NCBI GenBank assembly: GCA_029783825.1
Contig: JAREIK010002263.1
Span: 1 to 64,000 of the forward strand
Length of the DNA stretch: 64,000 nucleotides
Source: Sapria himalayana
Taxonomy: Eukaryota > Streptophyta > Magnoliopsida > Malpighiales > Rafflesiaceae
Direction: 5' to 3'
In this document: positions 1 to 12,121 of the stretch, piece after piece
How the letters are laid out: each line of letters starts with the position of its first letter
Numbering within the stretch: position 1 is the first letter of the stretch
The notes under the pieces: generated by a model
The model's input: the letters and a program-made list of their open reading frames with translations, nothing else
Told to the model about the DNA's origin: nothing
The model's database searches: none
Position numbers and translations under genes: made by a program

Positions 1-1139
1 CATCAGTGTGATTTGAGTAAAACACAATTTAATTTGATGCACTCGAATGTATAAGGACCGAATAAATATGCAGACAAAAAGAATGTAGATATCTTAGTAT
101 TTTGTTTAAGAATGCACGAGAAATACATAGATATATCTCTTTCATGAAAAATCATAGATTTTTTATTTTTTTAAACTTTACATAAAATAATAAAACTTAA
201 TCCAATAAAATTATTAAAAATTAAAAAATAATAATATATTAAAATACATGTCAGACTAATTTAGCATTTATTGTATGGATGATGAGATTATACACCAAAC
301 TTTTTCTGCCAGTATACCTCAACAATGTGTGATTGCTAAGAAAAATAATAGACAATTGTTTGAAATATCTCATATACTCCTAGTTAGAAAGCATTTTCAA
401 AAATATTTTTGGAGAGATATAATTTTTAATGCAATTTAACTCATCAATCAAATATCTTTTTTTGCTATTTCTCAACACGAACCCTTTAATATCATATATC
501 CTAAAAAAAATTATTCAACTAATCTCTCATAAATTTACACAATGAGTAAAATTGGCATATAGGGACTTGAGATGTGATTTTTTTTTGGATAATCTAATAT
601 CCAAATAGAGTACAAGTTTTTATTACCAGCAATTGATAGAATTTTAACGAGTATAAATATAATCTTTTTTTATCATAACTTATTTTTTAACGAGCTTACG
701 AGGAGTCTAAATTCAAATATTACACCTAAATACATTACCCCTCCTCCCTTACTTGTAATCATGCCTAGACCACCAACTAGTACAAAAATTCATCCAACAA
801 CTACATTTAAGCATGTTGGTATTGAGTTTCTGAAGAAAGAAGTATTTCCCAAGTGGGGAGATGCCACACAAACTAAGATGATATTGTAGTCAACAAATCT
901 ATACCAATACACACTCATATTAAGTTGATAACTAAGATATTTGGCCACCCAAGACTCAGAGACGAGCTTACCAAAAAGACAGAAAATCATACTACTAGTT
1001 ACTCTAATATTGGCCTTCTGATCACTTTTTGAAATAAATAAATGAGTTATACCCGACTCTCGATTTTAACGGTTTTTTCGTACTCTTGTTTTTATCTTTT
1101 TTTTTCTTTTATTACTTATATTGTCAGTATTATAATATT
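1..1139. other. AT-rich DNA, no gene recognised
   Basis: No coding signal that I can assign. The adjoining copia remnant on the + strand may extend back into this stretch, but I could not align integrase or gag motifs here. Short open frames in it have no recognisable domain. Confidence 0.4.
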
Positions 1140-2877
1140 CAAATCTCCTTCTAATGCATTAAGATGGCATCAAAGTTATGATAGAAGAAATACATGTCTT
1201 TCACGGTAATGAAAATTGAAAACTAGTATCACAACCTTTAGAAAAGTATATTGTTCATTGTCAGTGAGCATTCAATATGAAGCTAAATTCAAATAAAATG
1301 ATAAATCTCCTTAAAAAGAGACTAGTAGCAATGATATATACTCATACTTTTAGTATGAAATACCATGACACTAAATCTCCAATAATCAAGATAGTCTCGA
1401 TATAATTTCTCATTTCTTTTACAACATCTCACAATTAAAAAGAATACTAATTTAACGTAAAGAAAATATTTTTTCAAGCTTACCTTGAAGAGGTGGTATA
1501 TACGGAGCAGCCACTTAGATTTCGAGCAAGACAATCAAATACAGTTTGCATATTACAAAAAGCACCATATGATCATAAGCAATCATTAAGAGCCTAGTTA
1601 ATGAGAATTTCACAAGCAGACACCTCATTTGATGAGGGGTTATATATGGAGCAATCACTTAAATTTCAAGCAGGACAAAAATATAGTTGGCATATTACAG
1701 AAATCATTATATGGCTAAAAGTAATCATAAAGAGCCTAATTTATAAGATTTTCACAAATAGATACATCATTTTGGTCACACACGTGTGTTACTAACTATT
1801 AACTATTCTTCCAAAAGAGTCCTAATGGCAGAGTGATTGTGTTAATTGTTTACATATATAATATTCTAATTATGTGAGATGAGTTAGAATACTAAACTCA
1901 AGGAATACATTCAACACAATTTTAGGAAAATGACATTGTGATACTCAAATATTTTATTGACATAATGTTAATTTATCCGATGAGAGGTATCTTGTCATAA
2001 TAAAGACGTGTACTTTACTTTTTTTTGCAAATATTGATCTTTTAAGTTATGCTTCAGCAAATACTAATATTGATATGAGTACAAACTTTATTTTAATGTT
2101 ACCTCTCCGATTGACTCTATTACTTATAAAATAATAATAGAAAAATTAACTATCTAATTATAATCAGATCAAATATAACATACACATTCAACATAATTAA
2201 ATACTTTCTAAATTCTACTCGACAAGTTCACCTTGATGCATCTCTTCACATGCTAAGATATGTAAATTAATCTTCACAACTTTGATCTCTTTCACAGATC
2301 ATTAATATTTTTATTTAGTCGAATATTCAGATTCGAGTTGTATATTAGCATGCACCAAGAGAAGATCTACAACATGATTCTGTATTTTTCTTGGATATGA
2401 CCTTATCTCGTAGAAAAATAAGAAACAAAGAGTTGTTTAGAGATCCGGTACAAAGGCATAGTTCAGAGCAATTGCAACAATCAGTTATTAAAAACACCTC
2501 AAGAGCAGCTAAAAGCGCAAGTGTCATGATGCCCTTGCCATAGGCCTCATAAAAAAATAAAAAATAGAAAATAATCTCACAATTTAATATATAGACAAAG
2601 TACAAAGTAATGACAACAATTAAATGTCAAATTTTTTGAATCTAATATCAACTTGACAATGTCAATTTTTTAATCTTTTCTCTTTTTATCTCTATTATGA
2701 TAGTTAGACAATAAATCACCTAACCTCCAATTCATCATTTCACAAGCAAACAAAATACATTAAGATCATAATTTTTTTATTAGTAAAAAAATTAAGGATA
2801 TGACCATGGTCATAACCTATATTTCTATAGCAAATCAATTAGCTAACATACTTACAAAAACCTTGAGAAATGCTTAA
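1140..2877 (+). pseudogene. Ty1-copia pol remnant (RT to RNase H)
   Basis: Degenerate 3' half of a Ty1-copia polyprotein, which in an intact element copies element RNA into DNA. Read across several frames it follows the family order. There is a 'NENWKLVSQPLEK'-like segment near 1,210-1,260, then 'RLVAMIYTHTF' near 1,320 (family ARLVAKGYTQ). 'AYLEEVVYTEQPLRF' near 1,480 matches the LEEEVYMEQP region, and 'KAPYDHKQSLRA' near 1,560 matches KALYGLKQSPRAW. 'VIVLIVYIYNILI' near 1,830 stands where the YVDD active site belongs and has lost the aspartates. 'RQVHLDASLHMLRYV' lies near 2,225. RNase H is 'RRSTT.FCIFLGYDLIS' near 2,355. The C-terminus is 'QLANILTKTLRNA', stopping at 2,877. Many stops and frame changes mean it is dead. 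Part of the RT is tandemly duplicated (about 1,484-1,790). Gag, integrase and LTRs were not identified. Confidence 0.85.
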
Positions 2878-4379
2878 TTTATTTTTTTTTCTCTAAGTTT
2901 AATATTCTGAAAACTAACTCCAAAAAGAATAGTATAGGTTCTATCTTATTTTGTAGTCTTACTTTAATACAAAATTTGCTTCCATGCATTTTTTTTATCA
3001 AACTTTGTATCCTTGTTTTATCAAAAAAATTATCAAGATTTTGATTCCAAGCATTTTGCAGCCTTAATTTATCTTATTTTATAGCATTACTTCAATTCAA
3101 CATGGGCAAAACATGACCTACTTTGAAACATTAAATTCTCAAATTTAATTAAACTCAATTTCACATATTATCAAACGCTGGTCTAGTTCATAATAAATAG
3201 AGACAAATCCAAATGCTTTAAAAATGAAAATTAAATTCATTCAAACATAAGCCGGATTTTATGAAGTTTAAGTTGTAAATGAGCTTTTTAATATATTATG
3301 ATTATGAAATTATGACTAAAAACAAGGGAGTTTAATTTATTTTGGGTTTTTAAAGCTGATTCTCTTTTTCAAGAGACCTAGACATTTCTAACAAATTAAT
3401 TATAACCAAAACATAACAAAATCATTAAAAACTTGAAGTATATTTTAAGAGTAACATATCAATGAAATTAAGATTTGATTGACATACATCTAGATAATTA
3501 GTTTGTAATAGACATTATCATTTGAAAAATGAGTAATCATTTCTGATGAAATAAATATTATTTCCCATTTTTTATAGAGGAAACATGATGGAGGAAATTT
3601 CTTCTTTCACCCTTTTTGCTCTCTTTCAAATAAAAAATGAGTCAACATGACCATACCTGGCCCAAGCCAACCTGACTTATGGCACCTACAAGCTATTATT
3701 CTAATTGAAGTAATCCAAGCAACAGAAAAACATACATCTAAAAATTGAGATTTTAATACATGACATAGAGATCAATAATTTAAATTAGATCTTCTCAAAT
3801 ATATTTATTTTCTTGACAAAAATTTGCTATTGATAGTAAAAAAATTAAAATTTTTTAATATTGGTTAAGGTTAAGGATCAAAATATCAGTAATCATGAAA
3901 ATATTAGTACTTCTGATTTATGAATGTATCTGTAAATATCAGTGGATATTTTGATAAAAACATCAATTAAATGAAAATATTTACAAAAATTTCAAAAAAT
4001 AATAAAATTAAAGTATATAATTTAAAGTTATAGTATATGCATAATTAAATTATATGTATGAATCATATGGTTGAATTTAAAAATATTAATCAAAAAAAAT
4101 ATTAAAACTCAAATTTTACAAGTTAAGACTTAACATAATATATGAAATATTTAATTATATTCTATGACTAAAATTGATACATATTGCATCGCAATAGTCT
4201 AGTATTAAAAAAAAGATTGATATGATTATATTGCATTATTCAACAAAGGAAGACTATTTTGTTGAAGACAATATTAATACCGAGAAATAGAGTTTTAATA
4301 ATACTAATCATAAGTATAAATATATCATTCATAAACTTGATGATAGTTGCCCACAACCTCTTCATTGATAGGAAAATCA
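2878..4379. other. AT-rich DNA, no gene recognised
   Basis: Lies just downstream of the copia C-terminus, so its start may include degraded 3' polypurine tract and LTR sequence, though no LTR could be paired. The stretch 3,085-3,400 is one copy of a direct repeat annotated separately. The remainder is AT-rich with no assignable feature. Confidence 0.4.
3085..3400 (+). repeat. Direct repeat, copy 1 (pair with 6,285-6,565)
   Basis: Shares an ordered series of near-identical blocks with 6,285-6,565: 'TTCAACATGG', 'CTTTGAAACATTAA', 'CTAGTTCATAATAAATAGA' and 'TTTTTCAAGAGA'. Both copies have the same orientation and lie about 3.2 kb apart. They could be decayed LTRs, or duplicated 3' flanks of a gene, since copy 2 ends where the coding remnant at 6,650 begins. 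No primer site was seen next to either. Confidence 0.6.
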
Positions 4380-5300
4380 ATGTTTTATATACTCATTTAT
4401 TGTCCTCCTTGTATCTAACATTATATTGATTTGTACAGCTTTTCAATCGCTCCAACATGTGGCCCAGCTCTTCTGGAGTCATGGTCTTGATTGTGTGTAC
4501 AATCAATAAATTATCTTCACAAACGAATGAGCTCAATAGAGATTGACTTTAGTGTTGTCCAATACCCCCTTCAACAACATCTCCATCATTAGTTTCATCT
4601 CATCTTGAGTCATCATAACCAGAAGTAAAAGTATCATCGCCACTAGGTATACTACTTTGTTCAATACTCGTAGAGTCAAAGTAAGGCTGAGAAGTGACTA
4701 CCGGCTAAGATCTTCCTCCTTGCATAATTGTATCTTCTGTGTCTTTACTAAAACTCTCAATATGAACTTCTTCAGACAATACTCGTTCAATATTAACATC
4801 TGCTGCTCAAGCATCACATCATGAGCAGCAATTCATGAGTCGGAATTCTCATGTTCATCATCAAAGTGTACATGCCTGACTCATTGGAACAATGAATTTT
4901 TGTTTTCCTCATATTCATTAACCTCGACTATAATGTCAAGTAATTCAATATAATCTCTCTGCAACTTTATCATGCTTTGCTTTCGTATCACATATCTTTA
5001 GTTTCGTGTTGTAATAACAAAAAAACTAATTGCTTGGGATTAGGATAAGCAAGCCAATTTTTTTTATTTTGTTTTAATTAGCATTAATGTGCTTCAATTT
5101 CTCTCATGTATTTAAGATCAAATATACTATATGTATCAGCTTGACAAGCAACTCGCTCATCAGGGTACATGTCAGCCAGACACACATGGATATCATCTTT
5201 ATTATCCACATCATTCTCATCAATTATATGTGTATGTCTTCCTCACATTGAGTGCAACAATTCAACACAAATTTCTCCCAAATATATGACTTTCTTTGCA
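4380..5300 (-). pseudogene. Unidentified degenerate coding-like remnant
   Basis: On the minus strand this stretch gives long, nearly open acidic peptide segments with normal-looking codon use, such as 'TMTPEELGHMLERLKSC' near 4,430-4,480, 'VHIESFSKDTEDT' near 4,730-4,770 and 'CLADMYPDERVACQ' near 5,140-5,190. They are separated by stops and frame changes. The acidic, Ser/Asp-rich composition resembles the N-terminal region of some plant transposases (MuDR type), but I see no catalytic or zinc-finger motif to prove it. It lies between the two direct repeats. Treat it as a broken gene of unknown family, or a chance open stretch. Confidence 0.25.
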
Positions 5301-6284
5301 TTTGTCTTATTTTTGTATGCAAAAATTCACTTTTCTCTTGTTGTACTTGAGAAAAAACTATATAATATTTGTTTTTGCATGAATAAAGATGTGTGTGTGA
5401 ATTATTTCTTGTTTTCATTCTATAATATATGAAATGGGACTATTTTTGGTTATTTATGAAATTTTTTTGATCAAACTAGTCGTTAGTCAAATTATCATCC
5501 TAAAAAAAAATACTAATTATTACATGAAAATTTAGTCCAAATCTGACCATTGGATCTTCATATAATCATAAGGAATCAATTCTGACTATTTAATTTGAGC
5601 AAAAAATTAATTCTGCACATTAGATGAGCACATCAACAAATTGGTAGTAAAAAAAAAACCCCACCAATTTATTACCACTATATAAAGCAATTTTTTGCAA
5701 AAAAGAAAATATTTTCTTTTTTGCAAAAAATCAAAAGTTGTTTACTAAGCACCACATGTGACAAACACACCAACATTTTCCCTAAAATTTTTGTTAAGTA
5801 TCAAAAATTTACCAAAATTTATAATATGATAGCGAAATACTATTTCTAATATTTTATAAAAATCTCTACAAATATTCTGGATATTATCCTCCTTGACTGA
5901 TGTGAACAATGCCAATCAACACCAACCAATGGTAGCCAATGCAGATCAACTAGTAAACAATGACAATAGACTATTTTTTTTTATTATGACTCATATGTTA
6001 TGTTAAATGCTCGTATATTAAATAAAAAAATACATTTTTAATAATTCTTAAGTTGGTGCAACACGTAGAATAAGTAAAACTAATAGTATCATTCTTACAA
6101 ATTTGAGCATAATATATACAACTCATAAATAAAAAAATTAAATAAAAAATAAAGAAAACAATCATTAGTCTCAACAAGTTTTATTTTATTTTCCTCCTTT
6201 TCTCTCATTTCTTATTTTTGATAGTATGAGGTTTCATTTATCTACTTTCACTTCATCAATAAAAAAAATTGTTCACTTGCATTT
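5301..6284. other. AT-rich DNA, no gene recognised
   Basis: Poly-A/T runs and short imperfect repeats only. The open frames on both strands near 5,169-5,432 overlap each other and carry no domain, so they are not called. Confidence 0.4.
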
Positions 6285-6565
6285 TAATTCAACATGGCCA
6301 AAACTTGATCAACTTTGAAACATTAAGTTCTCTAACTGATCATACTGAATTTGTCACGCATTATCAAACTTTGGACTAGTTCATAATAAATAGAAACAGA
6401 TCCTAAGTTTTCACTTTATAAATGAAAATTGAGCGAACCCAAACAAAAATCTAGTTTTATAATGACTAAATTGAAATTAGGGTTTATAAGTATTATAAAG
6501 ATTGAATTGGGACCAAAACCAGAGTCTATTCTATTTTTCAAGAGAACTAGCCATTTGAAATGTAT
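6285..6565 (+). repeat. Direct repeat, copy 2 (pair with 3,085-3,400)
   Basis: Second copy of the repeat described at 3,085-3,400, in the same orientation. It lies immediately downstream, in the minus-strand sense, of the repeat-protein remnant at 6,650-7,700, so it may hold that gene's 3' untranslated region. In that case copy 1 would mark an older partial duplicate. Confidence 0.6.
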
Positions 6566-6649
6566 TGGTTGGGGCCGAACTAGAAAAAAAATTACACCAG
6601 AAAATATTATAAAGAGTGAAATACGCATGAAGCTAAGAATTGAACAGAA

Positions 6650-7700
6650 TTTGTCTAAATAATATTTTTGTAAATGCTTACAATCAGCTAATATGCCATC
6701 GTCTAGCCGCTTATTCCAAATATCATATGAATCTAACCGCATAGCATACTTTTTCTTCTTTCGCCTCGGATCTGGCATCTCGGTATTGTTGTAAGAGATT
6801 GAATGAGATGTATCAGAGCTCCGATTATTACAGAGAGAATTAGGATGAACCCACGAACTACGTCTATCCCCTTCAATGGAAGTTTTTTTTTGCTGACCTT
6901 CGTTCTCGCACGGATAATTGTTTCGTATTTTTTTGTTTCATGATACACCTAGGCTCCTCAATTACATATTGATCTCCAGAGATTCCGTTCCTTTCCCGCT
7001 GGAATTTAACAGGTTTATAACTTCCTTCTCTACCAATGACAGCACGAGCTGTGCCTTCGCTCCCGTACTGAACTGTTTCCCGTTCACGCTTTGACATCAT
7101 TCGCTTGTTGGCAATTTTCTCGCTTACATTATCGGGGCTCGTGTTATAATTCATTCCCACTGCCTCCTCACCTCTTTGGGAATGAAGCTGCGTCAAGGAA
7201 GTTCGTTTGTCCCTTTTAGTAGAAGCATTTCTTTTGGATCTCTGTCCTTGAACGGATAATAGTTCGATATTTGTTTCTTTCATTCTACATCTTGCCTCCT
7301 CCATTATATATTGGCGCCCGTAGAATCCCTTTTTTTATGGTGGAATGCAGCAGGTTTAAATCTTTCTTCTCTACGAACAGCAGCGTGACCGGCATCCTCG
7401 CTCCCACGCTGAACTGTCCTCCTTTCTAGCTTCAATGTCATTCCCTTCTTGGAAACTTTCTCGCTTACGTTATGGAGGCCCTGGTTCTTGTTAATTCTCA
7501 TTGTCGTTTGACCTTTGTTAGAATGAAGCTGCGTCCGCGAAGTATTATTCACGGACCTTTGTCCTTGCATGGATGATCGTTTGATTTTTTTTCTTTCATG
7601 TTATATCTCGCCTCATCAGTTGTATATTGGTATCCATGGATTCCCTTTCTACCATCTCTACGAACAATAGCATGACCCGTGTGCCCACTCCCCTGCCATT
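6650..7700 (-). pseudogene. Tandem-repeat protein gene remnant, unknown family
   Basis: Read from 7,700 down to 6,650, this encodes three to four diverged copies of a basic, polar repeat of about 110-115 residues (about 340 bp). Landmarks of the unit are 'QYIMEEARCRMKE', 'LLSVQGQRS', 'LTQLHS', 'NVSEK', 'ERETVQYGSE' and 'AVIGREGSYKP'. A distinct C-terminal block follows: 'EMPDPRRKKKK' then 'RLDSYDIWNKRLDDG' and 'CKHLQKYYLDKFC'. The block has a lysine/arginine cluster that could act as a nuclear signal. The copies sit in different frames. Each change of frame coincides with an A run on the coding strand (T runs at 7,585-7,592, 7,330-7,336 and 6,883-6,891). One-base indels there explain every break, so this is either a young pseudogene or a gene damaged by sequencing error. 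I do not recognise the family. No signal peptide or membrane segment is evident. Confidence 0.5.
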
Positions 7701-8569
7701 GAATTTTTATCCAAACCTATTGGATAAAAAACTAACTACTGAGATTAAATATAGATTAAAAAATATATTTAAAAAAAATTAAAAATAATACACTTTATTG
7801 CTGACACCCAACACAACAACAATATTTGTTGATTTCTTGTCAAAAGTAATTGTCTGGACAAAAGAACAAAATTTTTAAATGGGGCACATGAGCATCATAC
7901 ACCTTATTTTAAAAATATGAATACAAAAAAACATGTGAATTTCATGCACACGCATCTATATTTGTTTTAAATAATTGGATGACTCACGCATGAACTCCAC
8001 ATGCAAGTCAACTAAAGTCAAGTTCTATTTGAACCCAATTTGGGCATTTAGCATGTCCAAGTTCATGTCACTCATGCCGACATTTCAAGTTGTGACAGTC
8101 TTTGACACTGAGGTAGAATAAGCAGACCGAGCACGACACAGGATGTGCCACAAGCCATATCATGCCTGCTGATGGCACAATTCATCATAGTTTTGTGTCA
8201 TGCATGATGTACAACACAACTTTTTTCTGCTACACCATGGATTAGGCTCAGGTTGTCTGACCCATAATCACTTCTACTTTCCTCTCCAAGTAGAGGGTTT
8301 GTGAGATGCACTGCCCAACTTCAAAGAACATGCAAAAGTTTGGTTTATTTTTTGTTTGTTTTAATAATTTTTTAAATATTTGAGAACATGCAATATCTTA
8401 GATGTCCCAGACAATATATATACATACATACATATAGTGTTCTAAAAATAATTCTTTCAGATTAATAAAAATTCTTCTTTTTTTTTATTTTTCTCCTCTA
8501 TCCATTCTCCATTCTCCTTCATAAAATTGAACCTAGTTAACTCTAACTTCCACTGAACAAAAACTAATT
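7701..8569. other. Unassigned intergenic DNA
   Basis: Includes a moderately GC-richer part near 8,030-8,300 with repeated short words such as CATGCC and GACACA. This resembles the subterminal parts of the hAT-type elements seen further right, but no terminal repeat could be paired. No gene seen. Confidence 0.35.
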
Positions 8570-8900
8570 TCAAGTAATTCTAGAAAAAACTTCGTTCAAA
8601 CCAAAGTTTAAAAAAATATTTTTCAAGCACATCTTTATGCACGCCTCAACATGAGGCGCTCTAAAAAACCTCAAGACATTTAAAAAAAAAAGAATAGAGC
8701 TCGACGGAGCTCCACAAGCTCCGACGAGGACCTCCATAAAATTCCATTGAGCTTTCCGTGGAGCAAGAGAGAGGGACGCGAACGAGAGAAGTGAGAGGAG
8801 CGAGAACAAGAGGAGAAGGGAGAGGGACGAGGGCGATGGGCAAGTGTAAGGGCGAGGGCATGAGAAAGGAGAGAGTGACAATGAAAAAGGCAAATAAGAA
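8570..8900. repeat. GAGCTC/purine-rich repeat fragment
   Basis: A short GAGCTC-type block (about 8,697-8,760) is followed by a purine-rich tract of GAGAGGGACG-like units (8,765-8,875). This is the same two-part composition as the interiors of the foldback elements at 16.0 and 26.5 kb. No long terminal inverted repeat was found, so it looks like a truncated relative. Proline/serine/leucine-rich open frames on the minus strand arise from the repeat and are not genes. Confidence 0.5.
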
Positions 8901-9189
8901 TAAAAGTTTAAATTTATAATAATAAAATTATTATAAATTTATAATAAAAAAATAAATTTAAATTTTTTATTTTATTTTGATAAAATTATTTTAAATTTAT
9001 TAAAATTTAATATATTATATAATATTTATTAAATTATTCCATACTATCTTATTTTTAATATATTATAAAATAATTATTAAGTATATTTATAGTTAAAAAA
9101 ACTTATGTCTCGAAGCTTCGAGGTTTATGTCTTGTCTCACAAACATGAAAACATCTCACCTAGTATTTTTGCCTTTCAAAATATTGGTT

Positions 9190-10060
9190 CAAACTAATTC
9201 AGTTCAAATTAATTATAATGAAATATTCTAGAATATCTATAAAACTCAACTAATTAAAACTCAATCAAATAAGAAGTATTAGATATGTTCCAAACTACTT
9301 CTAGAACTCATCTTATTTAAACTTATTAAATGAAAAAAAAATAATTTATTTTAGACTAACTTTTAGAACTTATCTCACTCAAACTTATTCAAATGAAAAA
9401 GAACAATCTGTTCCAGATATCTCTGGAACCCATTTCGTTCAGGCGAATTTTAAAAAATAAGAAACTTTAAAAGATAACAAAGACGAAATAATTTTAATCA
9501 TATTTACTATGAATTATTGTGTCTTAACAACTATCCTTAAGATATCACAACATTGAGATTTATGTTGTTTCTAACATACAATATATCTGTTAGATAGAAA
9601 AGTAATCAACACACGATCTTATCTATTATAAAACAAATTAACTCCATAAAAAATTACAGCACAATTATAACAAAACTCATTTAAATAAATTAAATTCAAA
9701 ACTAGTTTCAAACATTTCTATAAAATACCTCATTTAAACTAATCCAAATAATTTACAATAGAATAAACCACATTATTTATAAATTTAAACTCATTCATAC
9801 TCATTCAAACTCATTCAAAGCAAAAATATTATAGATATTTCAAACTATTTTTAAAACTTATCTTATTTAAGCTCATTCAAATATATTTAAGCAAATAATA
9901 ATCTCAAAAGATAACAAAAACAAAATATTTTTAACTATATTTACCATGAATTATTACATTTTAGAGAAACTCATATTTAAGATATCATAATAAACATCAA
10001 GATTGATGTTTCTTCTAACATACAATAAATCTATTTTGACATAATTAATCAATATAAAAT
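9190..10060 (+). repeat. About 440-bp tandem duplication with inner short repeats
   Basis: Blocks such as 'AAAAGATAACAAA' (about 9,469 and 9,907) and 'CTAACATACAATA' (9,571 and 10,015) recur with a spacing of about 440 bp. Within each copy a shorter motif, 'AACTCATTCAAA' and variants with 'TTCTAGAACTCATCT', repeats several times. AT-rich and non-coding, with no link to a known element family. Confidence 0.6.
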
Positions 10061-12121
10061 CACAAAACTAATATTTGTTATTGTTTATAATTTAATGTTG
10101 ACGTTCATTACTTATTATTAATAAACACTATACAATGAACTATGTGAAAGAAATATCTCAGATAAAGATAATTAAAAAAATAAATATATGTTGATTTTAT
10201 GATTATCATACTACTTTGAACTAAAATTCAAAAGGTCAACTCTATTTATATTTACATACATTTTGATGATAATGATGTTCATCATTTTATACTATTATTT
10301 ATAATTCGTTATATTAAAATTTGAGTGGTGTTTCACTCTTATACTTATCATGTTGTATTAATATTTTTAAAATGACAACACCTAATGTCTAGTTTATTAT
10401 AAGTGCATTATGCATGTAGTGACTTCACAATTATGACTTCCAATCCAATTTTTTATTAATAAACAAAATAAAAATTATTATCATCTATACTAACCTTGGA
10501 AAATTCAATCTCTAAAATTCATGTGCATGCCTTAATCAATTAGCAAGCATTTTTATCGACTTAAAAGCTCTATGTATTTTTCTCAACTCAAAGCTTAGAA
10601 CAAAATATATTTTTGCACTAGCTTAAGAGGAATATTAAAATTATTATTTTTTTTCTTCTTTTCATGATCGTATATGAAGTATTCAAAATACAAAAATATT
10701 CTAATCACTTTTAAATTTCAAAATATATATTTTGCATTATGCATGATTAACATAACAAATAAAATTTCATTTTCATTTATTTGTTATGCATTTATTTTAG
10801 TATAAACCAAATTAGTTATACATTCATAAAGATCATGAGAGTGCAACAACTTTTTATTTTGTTTTTCAAATGTAAGAAAAAAATAATTGTATTTAATTAT
10901 AGTCATGTTATATATATTGAGTTTATCTTGTATCTAGGCTTATTGGATAGAGTTTTTTTTCATGTTCCAATTAAATTTATATTTGTGTATATCTTTATAC
11001 TTGTGTACAATTTATTAGAATATGATGATTTTTATGTTTCATTACTACATTTCATACTTAAGCTAGAATGATGTATGAGTATGTATAGTAAATGTGTATG
11101 AAAAAATACATTTTAAATCAACCCTTCTAATGGAATGTTAGATTGTGAAATGACATACTTGAATAGCCAAATAAAATAAAAAACTTACTAATAAACAATA
11201 ATCACTTATATTACAATTCATTATTTGTCCAATTTGAGCTATTATTCCCCTATATTGTAAATGAGTCATAATATATTTTATTCAAGTTTAACAATGATTC
11301 TAATGTCTCAATTTGTGCTTTGACCTGATCATCCATTTTGACCACCTCTAACTATTATCCCATATGTTTGAAATATACTCTAATTTTATCAAATATTGAC
11401 TAGTATGAAATTATGCATTCAGCTGTTCAAAAATTTGAAACTAAGTCAAATATCAAGTTAGTATAATTGAAAACATGACATTCAAAAAATATTGATGCAG
11501 TTAAACAGTGCCTAATATCTAACATCAGTGTTGTTCGAGAAATTTTTAGAATATGTTCTCTTTGAACACACACACACATACACACACACATAACAACAAA
11601 CACAAATATGCACGTCTAAATAAATAATAAAATAAATCGCATACCTTGATAGTTGAAACTAGACCCAACCTGCAAAATAAAGAGCCATTAGCAATAATTT
11701 TTCACTAAAATGTTCTTCACAGTTTACATTGCATTTGAAAAATAATAGAAAGAAAATCATCAAATTCATTCCATCCCAAGTAAGATTAAATATATTATGT
11801 TTAAACTGTGTGTTTTGGTAGGATGATTTAGTTAAATATTTGGTATTAAAAGAAATATCTCATTCGCATATGTTTAGCAATATATAGCAATATATAGTTT
11901 AATACAAACAGTTTCCGAAATCTACAGAAAAAAAAAACCTAATTGAAATGTGAATTATCAAAACACAAAGACTATAAGCTAATGAGGAAAAGAGTGAAAG
12001 AAACACCACTTACGAACATCCAATAACATATCTTTTAACAGCAGAAACCACTTCGATAGATTGGAATTTAAAAGAAAAATAAAGAGCTGTTGGCATCACC
12101 TATCACACATGAACGATATGG
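10061..12121. other. AT-rich DNA, no gene recognised
   Basis: Contains a 96-codon open frame at 10,781-11,071 (+) rich in Phe, Ile and Tyr. AT-rich DNA gives this by chance and I do not call it. A short CA-rich tract lies near 11,567-11,600. Further TFIIB exons were looked for here, downstream of exon 1 on the minus strand, and not found. Confidence 0.4.

Noticed and set aside
10781..11071. 96-codon hydrophobic frame, possible small membrane protein.
   Set aside because: Phe/Ile/Tyr richness is what AT-rich DNA gives by chance. No promoter, homology or neighbour supports it.
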